DNA from: Burkholderia cenocepacia
GTDB lineage: Bacteria > Pseudomonadota > Gammaproteobacteria > Burkholderiales > Burkholderiaceae
Direction: 5' to 3'
NCBI RefSeq assembly: GCF_900446215.1
Contig: NZ_UAQZ01000013.1
Location: forward strand, 124,001 to 188,000
Length of the DNA stretch: 64,000 nt
A model generated the notes under the pieces. The model saw only the letters and a program-made list of their open reading frames with translations. It searched no databases and was not told the DNA's origin. Below are positions 16,089-24,301 of the stretch, piece after piece. The position numbers were made by a program, and so were the translations under genes. Within the stretch, counting starts at the first letter, position 1. Each line of letters starts with the position of its first letter.

Positions 16089-16508
16089 ATGATCCGCTCT
16101 CCGCACCCTCGCGTCGCGCTGTACGCCGGGCTCGCGCTCGCTGCGGCACTGCCGGCCGGCGCCCACGCGCACGACGCCGGCGACAGCGTGCACGCGATCA
16201 TGCAGCAGGCCGTGCCCGAAGCGCCGGCCAAGCGCGTCGTCGTCGCGACCGTCGACTATGCGCCCGGCCAGGCCTCCGACGCGCACAAGCATCTCGGCTC
16301 GGTGTTCGCCGTCGTGTCGAAAGGCGAAGTGCTGTCGCAGGTGAACGGCGGCCCGCTGCGCCGCTATCGCGCCGGCGAAGGCTGGTACGAGCCGCCCGGC
16401 TCGCGCCATCAGGTGTCGCGCAACGCGAGCGCGACCGAACCCGCGCAGCTCGTCGTGTTCGGGCTGACGGGCGAGCATCAGCCGCTGAAGTCGCCGATCG
16501 ATCAGTGA
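16089..16508 (+). CDS. Exported cupin-domain protein
   Basis: 139 residues with a signal peptide (YAGLALAAALPAGAHAH). The mature part is a single cupin: DAHKHLGSVFAVVSKGEV (two His and Glu-region metal ligands), then EGWYEPPGSRHQVSRN with the second motif His. It lies 10 bp after the AhpD-like gene and is followed by a strong terminator. Substrate unknown; a periplasmic location is likely. Confidence 0.82.
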   Translation: MIRSPHPRVALYAGLALAAALPAGAHAHDAGDSVHAIMQQAVPEAPAKRVVVATVDYAPGQASDAHKHLGSVFAVVSKGEVLSQVNGGPLRRYRAGEGWYEPPGSRHQVSRNASATEPAQLVVFGLTGEHQPLKSPIDQ

Positions 16509-16549
16509 TCCGACACGACGCATCGTGCATCGGCTCGCGACGTAAACGG

Positions 16550-16576
16550 AAAAACCGGCCCGAAGGCCGGTTTTTT
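16550..16576. terminator. Bidirectional Rho-independent terminator
   Basis: A-rich tract and AACCGGCC (16553-16560), loop CGAA, GGCCGGTT plus T-run (16565-16576). It lies between the convergent cupin and porin genes and works in both directions. Confidence 0.92.
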
Positions 16577-16617
16577 CATACCGCATGCCGTGAGCGGCGC
16601 TTGCGCGCCGCGCGACA

Positions 16618-17817
16618 TCAGAAGCGGTGGATCATGCCGACGCCGACAGCGATCTGGTTCTGCTTCGAACCTGCCGCCACGCCGTCGCCGATTTGCGTCG
16701 TCGCTGCCTGGATGGTGCCAGCCTTGCTCAGCGTATTACCGGACGCGTGCTGGTAAGCCTCGAGTGCGTACAGGCCCGTGCGCTTCGACAGGCTGTAGTA
16801 CTGCGACAGCGTGACCTGATGGTACTTGGCCGCGCTCGTGATGCCGTTCGACTGCGTCGCCGCCGTGTACGAGTAGCCCACTGCGAAGTCCCACTGAGCC
16901 GCTGCCTTCCAGTGCAGCACGGCGCCAGCCGTGTTGAAGATCGCACTGTTGTGGAACACCGAGCCGATGCCCGGCGTGTACTTGACGTTCGTGTACGACG
17001 CCGACACGTCCCACGCCGGCGTGAACTGGTAGCCGGCCGTCACGCCGATGCGCTGCTGCGACTGCGCCGTCTGATAACCGTTGTTGATCGCGGACACCGC
17101 CGGCTGGCCGCCGCTCGTGACCGTCGAGTTGTCGCCCCACGCGCCGCCGCCGAGCGTCGAGTTGTTGACCTTCTGGTAGCCGACCGCGATGCCTGCCGGG
17201 CCATTCAGGTACTGGACCGCCGCGCTCCACGTCGAGCCGCGATTCACGCTGCCCGGCACGCCGCCGAACGAGTACGAACCGCCGACCGTGAAGCCGTAGA
17301 ACTTCGGCGACATGTAGACGAGCGAGTTGTTCGCGCGGTAGCTGGTATCCAGCGAATCGATATCGCCCGGGTGCGCGCCGTATGCGCCCGTCAGCCACGT
17401 CGTCGGGCTATACGGCGACAGCAGCGTGTAGTACGCCGTGTACTGACGGCCGGCCGTCAGCGTACCGTACGCCTGGTTCGTCATACCGACCCATGCCTGG
17501 CGGGTGAAGATACCGCCCGTCCATTGCGATGCACCGGTCGCGGAGTTCACGCCCGCTTCCAACTGGAAGATCGCCTTCGTGCCGCCACCGAGATCTTCGC
17601 TGCCCTTCAGGCCGAAGCGGCTGCCTGCCCATACGCCGCTGGACATCGACACCTTCGAGTGACCGCCGGTCGTCGCGCCCGTCGTCGGGGCTGCGTTGTT
17701 CTGGTATGCCAGACCGTTGTCGACGATACCGTACAGGGTCACGCTGCTCTGGGCGTGGGCGGCGGTAGCGGCTGCAAGGCCCACTGCCGTCATGGCGAAA
17801 GCGACGCGCTTTTTCAT
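16618..17817 (-). CDS. OmpC-like Gram-negative porin
   Basis: 399 residues: signal peptide MKKRVAFAMTAVGLAAATAAHA, then QSSVTLYGIVDNGL, the typical first strand of Burkholderia trimeric porins. Further markers are SRFGLKGSEDLGGGTKAIFQLE, GRQYTAYY and the terminal aromatic residue in IHRF. It is an outer-membrane general diffusion channel. It is isolated: a terminator lies downstream and a 479-bp gene-free region upstream. Confidence 0.94.
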   Translation of the reverse strand: MKKRVAFAMTAVGLAAATAAHAQSSVTLYGIVDNGLAYQNNAAPTTGATTGGHSKVSMSSGVWAGSRFGLKGSEDLGGGTKAIFQLEAGVNSATGASQWTGGIFTRQAWVGMTNQAYGTLTAGRQYTAYYTLLSPYSPTTWLTGAYGAHPGDIDSLDTSYRANNSLVYMSPKFYGFTVGGSYSFGGVPGSVNRGSTWSAAVQYLNGPAGIAVGYQKVNNSTLGGGAWGDNSTVTSGGQPAVSAINNGYQTAQSQQRIGVTAGYQFTPAWDVSASYTNVKYTPGIGSVFHNSAIFNTAGAVLHWKAAAQWDFAVGYSYTAATQSNGITSAAKYHQVTLSQYYSLSKRTGLYALEAYQHASGNTLSKAGTIQAATTQIGDGVAAGSKQNQIAVGVGMIHRF

Positions 17818-18296
17818 TGATTCTCCGTCCTCAAAGAATGATTTCTTTTCTGGTGTGGTTTTATGACTGACACATGTGCGAGTACATGCCGACGCGATTC
17901 TGACGGATTACCAATTGTTTCCCAATACGAGCAGTCGGTCATCGTATGATCGACGCAACGCGCGGGTTCACCAAACGGTTACATAACACCTCGAAATGCT
18001 TGTGCGGCGGGCCTTTCCGGCATTTCCCGGTGAAAACCCTAGCTTTACATTTTTACGGGTGCAACGCGGCCGTCCAATGTCGTCAGACGCCTTCGGCAAA
18101 AAATCATCTTACAAATGCGCGATCGAAGCTGACGCCGCGATTCACGCCGCCGCGCAGGATCGCTGACGTTCGTGACACCCACATTTCGAGACACGAAATC
18201 ATGAAAACGTTTTAGTCGGCGTGCCGGAGACTGGACGGGAACGGCCCGGCGAACGCGGGCCGGAAGCGATGCCGGCGCCTGTCGCGCCGGCGCGCT
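17818..18296. other. Gene-free region upstream of the porin
   Basis: 479 bp, AT-richer than average around 17830-17960 and 18030-18120. It contains the porin's ribosome site (GGAG) and presumably its promoter. A GC hairpin (18271-18278 with 18284-18291) lies just after the squalene-synthase-like gene and may end that transcript. A short open frame at 17946-18215 has no recognisable protein features. Confidence 0.5.
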
Positions 18297-19364
18297 TCAG
18301 TGCTGCGCTGCGGGGCGCGCGAGCCGCGCGGACACCGCATCGGCGAGCGCGGTCAGACGCGCGCGGATCGCCGTGTTCGAACCGGCCAGCGCAAGCGACG
18401 CCGCCATGATCCGGTAGATGCGCTTTCTCGGCACCTTGGCCGGCTTCGCCGGGTCGAGCCACGCATCGTGGCCGGCCAGCAGTTCGAGCGTTTCGAGGCC
18501 GATCATGATCGGCCACAGGCACGCGAGCCGCAGCCGCACGAAGCGGCGCGGGATCGCGAGCGTATACAGGCAGGCGTCGCGATACTGGTCGAGTGCGACG
18601 CGCAGCAGGTCGACCAGCACGCCGCGCGCACGTTCCGATGCTTCTGGCTGCATCAGGTCGGCCACGACGAGCCCGTGTGCGCGCAGCACGTCGTCGGGCA
18701 GGTAGCAGCGACCGATGCGCAAGTCCTTCGCGCAGTCGCGCAGGATGTTGGTCATCTGCAGCGCCTTGCCGAAACGAATGCCCTTCTCGCGCATGTCCGG
18801 CAGATCCCAGCCGCGCGCGGCGCGCGTGTGCGCACCCGTCATGTCGGTCCAGAACTCGCCGACGCAGCCCGCGACGAGATACGTGTAGCGGTCGAGCACG
18901 TCGCGGGTCGGCAGCGACGCGACCTGCCCCGACTGCTCGTCCGGAAACGTGCGCAGGTCGAATTCCATCCCCGCGGTGAGCGTCGCGACGACCTTGCGGA
19001 TCGACGCGCGATCGGCCTCCGGTTGCGCGCGCAGCAGCGCGAGCATCGGCTCCATCGAGCCGAGCAGCACGTGCTCGTGCGAATCGGTCTGCAACCGCGT
19101 CACGTCCTCGAGCGAACGCGACAGCGCCACGCCGTCGCCGAGCCGCTCGATGTCGTCGCGCAGGTCGGTCAGCAGCGCCGCGCGGCGGTCGGGCGCGACG
19201 AGCGCCGTGTCGGCGATCGTGTCGGCCGCGCGCGCGAGCAGATACGCGAGGCCGACCGGGTCGCGCATGCCGTCGGGCAGCACGCGCAGCGTCAGGTAGA
19301 AGGAGCGGGAAACGTTCTTCAGCAGCTCGCCGAGCAGATAGGCGGGATCGGTATGGGTCGTCAT
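18297..19364 (-). CDS. Squalene/phytoene synthase family protein (squalene synthase-like)
   Basis: 355 residues, longer than bacterial HpnC or HpnD (about 280-300). Motifs are VSRSFYLTLR, the first Asp-rich DTIADT, a central GEFW, QMTNILRDCAKDLRIG with the second Asp motif, and RCYLP. The order and spacing match farnesyl-diphosphate farnesyltransferase, which condenses two FPP molecules to squalene. A C-terminal hydrophobic stretch (residues 280-300) may associate with the membrane. No other hopanoid or carotenoid gene is nearby. The start ATG 19362-19364 fits the conserved domain. Confidence 0.85.
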   Translation of the reverse strand: MTTHTDPAYLLGELLKNVSRSFYLTLRVLPDGMRDPVGLAYLLARAADTIADTALVAPDRRAALLTDLRDDIERLGDGVALSRSLEDVTRLQTDSHEHVLLGSMEPMLALLRAQPEADRASIRKVVATLTAGMEFDLRTFPDEQSGQVASLPTRDVLDRYTYLVAGCVGEFWTDMTGAHTRAARGWDLPDMREKGIRFGKALQMTNILRDCAKDLRIGRCYLPDDVLRAHGLVVADLMQPEASERARGVLVDLLRVALDQYRDACLYTLAIPRRFVRLRLACLWPIMIGLETLELLAGHDAWLDPAKPAKVPRKRIYRIMAASLALAGSNTAIRARLTALADAVSARLARPAAQH

Positions 19365-19734
19365 GGGTCGGAAAAAATCGGCCGGCGCGGGCCCGGACGC
19401 ACACGGGCGCCGGGCGCCCGCGCCGGCCCGCGAGTCGCCGCATCGTCGCGCCAGGCGGGCGTCGGCCCCGCGGCGGCGATGCAAAATTCCCGCAAGTTTA
19501 GTGCATCCGGCGCGCGGGCAGCCCGAGGCGGCCGGAATGCGGGGCGGGCAAGCCCCGGATCAACCGCCTGGCGCGTGCCTCGCCGCCGAAAAACGAACGG
19601 AAAGGTCGAAGTAATACATATGTAATCATTCGGTGCGACGATCGCGCACCGTTCGATTCCGCGTAGCCCGGCGCCCTGCCCGGCCACCGGCGCGAGCGCC
19701 CTCTTTTCCGACTCCGTTTCGAAGGTTCATCGAC
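19365..19734. other. Divergent promoter region
   Basis: 370 bp between the divergent squalene-synthase-like and glycerophosphodiesterase genes. Most is GC-rich, with an AT-rich island at 19600-19630 that includes the palindrome TACATATGTA (19615-19624). No Pho-box-like repeats were recognised. Confidence 0.4.
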
Positions 19735-20880
19735 ATGCTCCTCAAGCGCCCGACCTCCCTGCGCTACGTCCCGTTCGCCTGCGCCGCCGCGTTCCTGCTC
19801 GCCGCGTGCGGCGGCGACGACGACCTGACGCGCGATCCCACGCAGCCGATTTCCGCGAAGGTCCAGGTGGTCGGCCATCGCGGCGCGAGCGCGCTGCGCC
19901 CCGAACACACGCTGGCGTCGTACCGCAAGGCGATCGAGGACGGCGCGGACGTGATCGAGCCCGACCTCGTGTCGACCCGCGACGGCGTGCTGGTCGCGCG
20001 CCACGAGAACGAGATCTCGGGCACGACGAACGTCTCGACGCTGCCGCAGTTCGCGAGCCGCAAGGCGACCAAGACGATCGACGGCGCGCAGTTGACCGGC
20101 TGGTTCACCGAGGATTTCACGCTCGCCGAGCTGAAGACGCTGCGGGCGCGCGAGCGGATTCCGCAGGTGCGCCCCGCCAACACCGCGTACAACGACCAGT
20201 TCGAGATTCCGACGTTCGACGAGATCGTCGCGCTCGCGAAGCAGATGTCCGCGCAGACCGGCCGCACGATCCACCTGTATCCGGAAACCAAGCATCCGAC
20301 CTACTTCCAGTCGATCGGCCTGCCGCTCGAGGACCGCCTCGTCGACGCGCTGCTGAAGGATGCGTACACGTCGCGCACGGCGACCGTCTACATCCAGTCG
20401 TTCGAAGTCGCGAACCTGAAGGCGATCCGCAACCGGATCAAGTCGAGCCAGCCGAACTGGAAGCTCGTGCAGCTGATGGACGAAGCACAGCAGCGCCCGT
20501 ACGACTTCGTGAAGGCGAACGACACGCGCACCTACGGCGACCTGTCGACGCGCGACGGCATGCGCGAGATCGCGACCTACGCGAACGGCGTCGGGCCGTA
20601 CAAGACGTCGATCATCGCGGTCGCCGCGGACGGCACGCTGCAGCAGCCGACGCCGTACGTGCGCTATGCGCACGAGGCCGGCCTCGTCGTACATCCGTAC
20701 ACGTTCCGTCCGGAGAACAACTTCCTGCCCGCGTCGCTGAAGGACGGCGGCACGCCGTCCACGCGCAACACGGCCGGCTCGGTGCGCGAGATCCAGGCGT
20801 ACCTGCGCGGCGGCATCGACGGCTTCTTCACCGACGATCCGGCCGTCGGCCGCACGGCCGTCGATACGTTCACGCGCTGA
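19735..20880 (+). CDS. Glycerophosphodiester phosphodiesterase, lipoprotein
   Basis: 381 residues. Lipobox LLAAC near residue 25 marks a lipoprotein. The GDPD fold starts with VVGHRGASALRPEHTLASY (catalytic His and Arg), then EPDLVSTRDGVLVARHENE (Glu, Asp, second His), and LYPETKHP with the third metal-ligand Glu. The C-terminus IDGFFTDDP is typical. It hydrolyses glycerophosphodiesters to glycerol-3-phosphate and an alcohol, here at the envelope. Closest in layout to periplasmic GlpQ. Confidence 0.93.
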   Translation: MLLKRPTSLRYVPFACAAAFLLAACGGDDDLTRDPTQPISAKVQVVGHRGASALRPEHTLASYRKAIEDGADVIEPDLVSTRDGVLVARHENEISGTTNVSTLPQFASRKATKTIDGAQLTGWFTEDFTLAELKTLRARERIPQVRPANTAYNDQFEIPTFDEIVALAKQMSAQTGRTIHLYPETKHPTYFQSIGLPLEDRLVDALLKDAYTSRTATVYIQSFEVANLKAIRNRIKSSQPNWKLVQLMDEAQQRPYDFVKANDTRTYGDLSTRDGMREIATYANGVGPYKTSIIAVAADGTLQQPTPYVRYAHEAGLVVHPYTFRPENNFLPASLKDGGTPSTRNTAGSVREIQAYLRGGIDGFFTDDPAVGRTAVDTFTR

Positions 20881-20903
20881 TACGAAGCGCCGATCCGCAT
20901 CGT

Positions 20904-20938
20904 GACCGGGCGCGGCGCACGACGCGCCGCAGCCGGTC
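20904..20938. terminator. Hairpin between convergent genes
   Basis: GCGGCGC (20912-20918) pairs with GCGCCGC (20924-20930), and GACCGG (20904-20909) with CCGGTC (20933-20938). It lies between the convergent glycerophosphodiesterase and rhodanese genes. No T-run. Confidence 0.5.
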
Positions 20939-20950
20939 GCCTCGCGTCGG

Positions 20951-22576
20951 TCAGATCACGTTGAAGTGGTGCGTGCCGTCCCGCTTCAACTGGTCGACGA
21001 GTCCGTATTCCCAGTCGAGATACGCCTGCATCGCGGCGGCCGCGTTGTCGGTGCCTTCGTACGGGCGCCGGTAGCGGTCGACGCGCGGCGACGCGAGACG
21101 GGTCTCGCCGCTCTCCAGCGGCAGCCCGGCGTCGATCCACGCGGCCGTGCCGCCGGTCAGCACGCGGATGTCGGCCGACTCCGGCAGCAGCGCGCGCGCA
21201 TCGTCCGCCGCGAACCGCGCCAGCAGGCTCGATCCGCACGTGAACACGTAGCGCTTCGCGGGCGGAATCGCGGCCAGCGCGTCGCGCAGCTGGGCGCGCA
21301 CCGCGAACCACGCGCCCGGAATATGACGCTTCACGTAGTTCGCGCTGGCCGTCACGTCGACGATCGCGAGCTCGCCCGGCGCGGCCTCCTTCAGCCAGCC
21401 GGCGAGCGTCGCGGGCGACACGTCGGTCGCGGGCGGCGTTGCCGGCACGTCGCGCGGCGGCTGGCCGCGCTCGGCGAATGCCGCGGTGCCGGCCGGCTCG
21501 ACGACGCGCACGTCCCAGCCCATCTGCGCGAGCCACGACGCGGTCATGTCCGCGCGCACGCCGTCGTCGTCGGCCAGCACGATCCGCGCGCCGCGCACGG
21601 CCGCGTGATGGTCGGTCTCCTGCACGAGCTGCCCGCCCGGCGTGCTCAGGAAGCCCGGCAGATGGCCGGCTTCGTATTCCTCCGGCGTACGCACGTCGAA
21701 GCGATACAGCGTGCGGCCCGGTTCGTCGAGCGCCGCGACGTCGGCCAGCGCGATACGCGGCACGCCGGCGCGCTCGGCCACCGCGCGGGCGGCCCGACGC
21801 GCATCGGCGCGCTGCGCCGCGTCGATCTCGTCCGGAAAGCGGCGCGCCGCGCCGCGCTCGAGCGTCTGGCCGGCCAGCGTCCAGCCGATCGTGCCGTTGC
21901 GCAGCGCGGCGACCGGATTCGGCAGCCCCGCGTTGACGAGCGACTGCGTGCCGATGATGCTGCGCGTGCGGCCCGCGCAGTTGACGATCACCTGCGTGTG
22001 CGGATTCGGCGCGAGCGCCCGCACGCGCAGCACGAGTTCCGCGCCCGGCACGCTGGTCGACGTCGGGATGTTCATCGTCTGGTATTCGTCGAAGCGCCGC
22101 GCATCGACGATCACCACATCGGCTTTCGCGTCGAGCAGCGCCTGCACCTCCTGCGCGGACAGCGACGGCGTATGGCGCTCGGCCTCGACCCATTCGCCGA
22201 ACGACTTGCTCGGCACGTTCACGTCGATGAACAGTTCGCCGCCCGCCGCGACCCAGCCCGCGAGGCCGCCGTCGAGCAGCCGCACGTCGGTGTAGCCGAG
22301 CCGCGCGAGCGTGGCGGCCGCGCGCGGTGCGAGATCCTCGCCGCCCGCTTCGCCAAACACGACGATCGGCGTGTCGCGGCGCGGAATCCGGGTCCACGCG
22401 TCGAGTTCGAGCTTCGACAACGGAAAGTTGGCGGCCCACAACGGATGGCCCTGCGCGTACGGATCTTCCTCGCGTACGTCGATCAGCGCGATCTCGTCAC
22501 GGGCCAGCAGGCGCGCGCGTACGTCCTGGTACGACGCGACGGGAAAGCGGGAAATGGAATCGGCGGATTGCGTCAC
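20951..22576 (-). CDS. Four-domain rhodanese-type sulfurtransferase
   Basis: 541 residues from GTG 22574-22576, the first start giving the complete first domain. Four rhodanese domains lie roughly at residues 10-115, 125-245, 265-375 and 390-490. Domain 2 has an intact active-site cysteine (VIVNCAGRTRS), as does domain 4 (VFTCGSSLL). Domain 1 has FGEAGGED and domain 3 has LADDDGVRAD where the Cys loop should be, so both look inactive. It follows the thiol dioxygenase gene by 105 bp on the same strand, suggesting handling of sulfur released from thiols. Confidence 0.88.
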   Translation of the reverse strand: MTQSADSISRFPVASYQDVRARLLARDEIALIDVREEDPYAQGHPLWAANFPLSKLELDAWTRIPRRDTPIVVFGEAGGEDLAPRAAATLARLGYTDVRLLDGGLAGWVAAGGELFIDVNVPSKSFGEWVEAERHTPSLSAQEVQALLDAKADVVIVDARRFDEYQTMNIPTSTSVPGAELVLRVRALAPNPHTQVIVNCAGRTRSIIGTQSLVNAGLPNPVAALRNGTIGWTLAGQTLERGAARRFPDEIDAAQRADARRAARAVAERAGVPRIALADVAALDEPGRTLYRFDVRTPEEYEAGHLPGFLSTPGGQLVQETDHHAAVRGARIVLADDDGVRADMTASWLAQMGWDVRVVEPAGTAAFAERGQPPRDVPATPPATDVSPATLAGWLKEAAPGELAIVDVTASANYVKRHIPGAWFAVRAQLRDALAAIPPAKRYVFTCGSSLLARFAADDARALLPESADIRVLTGGTAAWIDAGLPLESGETRLASPRVDRYRRPYEGTDNAAAAMQAYLDWEYGLVDQLKRDGTHHFNVI

Positions 22577-22681
22577 GATGTCTCTATGTTGAATACGTTG
22601 AAGTCGGTGAATGAAGCGGAACGGCTCGATCTTCGCCCTGCCGGCGCGCACCCGCAACGGGCCACGCCAGCGGGCTGTACG

Positions 22682-23248
22682 TCAGGCATTCGAATAGCCC
22701 GACACGAACGGCTTCACGGTCCCGTCGTCCAGGTACACCGCGCGCTCGACCTTGCCGATGTTCGCGCCGTACACGTGGATGCTGATCGATACCTGGTCGG
22801 CGAACGCGTTGGTCACGCGATGCACGTCGCCGATGCGCGGCGACACGGCCTCGACCTCGCCCGGCTGCAGCCGCACGGCGTCGCCCGCGGGCACCGGCTT
22901 GCCGGCCGCGTCGAACCGGTACGGCTGCGAGAACTCGCCGCCACGCAGCATCCCGATCAGCCCCCACACGGTGTGGTCGTGGATCGGCGTCGCCTGGCCG
23001 GGCCCCCACACGAAGCTGACGACCGAGAAGCGCTCGTCCGGGTCGAGATGCAGCAGGTACTGCCGGTAACGCTCGGGATCGGGCTGCGCGAACGCGTCGG
23101 GCAACCAGTCGTCGTGTTCGACGAGCGCGGCGAGCAGCGCGCCGCCCTCGTCGAGAATGCGCGCCTCGTTCGCGCCGGACGCGAGCAGCGCATCCAGACC
23201 CTCGACGAACGGACGCAGCGGCGTCTGTTGCAACGAAAGCGTACTCAT
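22682..23248 (-). CDS. Cysteine dioxygenase-family thiol dioxygenase (Gln-type, probably 3-mercaptopropionate dioxygenase)
   Basis: 188 residues from ATG 23246-23248 with AGGAGA. It is a cupin with the mononuclear iron triad: two His in PIHDHTVW and one in DVHRVTN. The substrate-carboxylate position, Arg in mammalian cysteine dioxygenase, lies in YRQYLL and appears to be Gln. From the literature on the family, Gln-type bacterial members prefer 3-mercaptopropionate. The enzyme would oxidise a thiol to the sulfinate with O2. A LysR gene is divergent and a tetra-rhodanese follows. Confidence 0.85.
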   Translation of the reverse strand: MSTLSLQQTPLRPFVEGLDALLASGANEARILDEGGALLAALVEHDDWLPDAFAQPDPERYRQYLLHLDPDERFSVVSFVWGPGQATPIHDHTVWGLIGMLRGGEFSQPYRFDAAGKPVPAGDAVRLQPGEVEAVSPRIGDVHRVTNAFADQVSISIHVYGANIGKVERAVYLDDGTVKPFVSGYSNA

Positions 23249-23261
23249 CGGCTGTCTCCTC

Positions 23262-23283
23262 GAATATGATGCCGAATATGATG
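23262..23283. promoter_or_regulatory. Direct repeat in the divergent thiol dioxygenase/LysR promoter
   Basis: GAATATGATG occurs at 23262-23271 and 23274-23283, 12 bp apart, within the 74-bp divergent region. The two copies also form an ATAT-N8-ATAT dyad. A probable binding site for the adjacent LysR protein. Confidence 0.5.
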
Positions 23284-23322
23284 GATCGTCATGATGCACC
23301 CGAAAGACCATGCAGAACAAAC

Positions 23323-24240
23323 ATGAAAATTAGCGATATCGACGCTTTTGCAGCGGTCGTCCGCTGCCAGACCCTGAGCCAGGCCGCAGCCGAGCTCGGG
23401 ATGACGCAGCCCGCGATCACGCGGCGCGTCCAGAATCTCGAGGAAGCGCTCGGCGTGACGCTGCTCGACCGCAACACGAAACCGCCACGCCCGACCGACA
23501 TCGGCCGGCAGGTATTCGACCAGTGTCGCGCGATCCTGCGCGAGGTCGATGCGCTGCGCGAACTGACGGCCGGCGGGCAACCGCCCGCCGGCGAATTCCG
23601 CATCGGGCTCACGCAAGGGCTCGGCGAGCTGATGCTGCCGGCGCTCATCGCGGATCTCGGCGCGCAGTGGCCCGCGCTCGCGACGCAGGTCACGACCGCA
23701 TGGGGCGGCCAGCTCGTCGAACGCATCGCCCGCCGCGAACTCGAGGCGGCGCTGGTCTTCCTCGCGCGCGAGATGGTGCTGCCGGCGCAGGTCGAAGGCG
23801 TTCGGTTGCTGGCCACACGGCTCGTCGCGGTCGGCCGCAAGGGCGACTGGCCGCGCCGCAGCTACCGGCTCGCCGATTGCCACGCGCGCGGCTGGGTGCT
23901 CAATCCGGACGGCTGCGGCTTTCGTGCGGGCCTGCGGCGCGCGCTCGACGCGCAGGGCCTGCCGATGCCGGTCACGCTCGATGCGTACGGCCGCGACCTG
24001 CAACTGCAGAGCGTCGCGAACGGCTTCGGCCTCGGGCTGATGCCGTTGCCGCTCGTCGAAGGCAGCCCGCTGCGCGACGCGCTCGACATCGTGCCGCTCG
24101 CCGATTTCAAGCCGCAGATCGACCTGTGGCTGCTGCGCCGGCACGATGCGGCCCGCTTCGACGCGCCGCTCGCGGCCGTCGCCGCGCATGCGCGGACCGC
24201 GTTCGCGGTCGCCGAGCAGACGCACGATAAGGCTGCGTGA
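23323..24240 (+). CDS. LysR family transcriptional regulator
   Basis: 305 residues from ATG 23323. N-terminal winged helix: IDAFAAVVRCQTLSQAAAELGMTQPAITRRVQNLEEALG. Effector domain residues 90-300 contain FRIGLTQGLGELMLP and GLGLMPLPLVEG. It is divergent from the thiol dioxygenase-rhodanese pair, with 74 bp between, and is the obvious candidate regulator. An in-frame ATG at 23266 would extend it into the divergent promoter and is not preferred. Confidence 0.9.
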   Translation: MKISDIDAFAAVVRCQTLSQAAAELGMTQPAITRRVQNLEEALGVTLLDRNTKPPRPTDIGRQVFDQCRAILREVDALRELTAGGQPPAGEFRIGLTQGLGELMLPALIADLGAQWPALATQVTTAWGGQLVERIARRELEAALVFLAREMVLPAQVEGVRLLATRLVAVGRKGDWPRRSYRLADCHARGWVLNPDGCGFRAGLRRALDAQGLPMPVTLDAYGRDLQLQSVANGFGLGLMPLPLVEGSPLRDALDIVPLADFKPQIDLWLLRRHDAARFDAPLAAVAAHARTAFAVAEQTHDKAA

Positions 24241-24246
24241 CCACAC

Positions 24247-24273
24247 CGGGCGGCGTCGGCAACGCGCCGCCCG
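24247..24273. terminator. Hairpin between convergent LysR and acyl-CoA dehydrogenase-like genes
   Basis: CGGGCGGCG (24247-24255) pairs perfectly with CGCCGCCCG (24265-24273) around a 9-base loop. No T-run follows. Confidence 0.5.
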
Positions 24274-24301
24274 AATGACCTGCGGGGCCACCCGACCCCG
24301 T

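Noticed and set aside
17946-18215. 89-codon open frame upstream of the porin
   Set aside because: Weak start, mixed composition and no family features; lies in the promoter region of a divergent-side gene.
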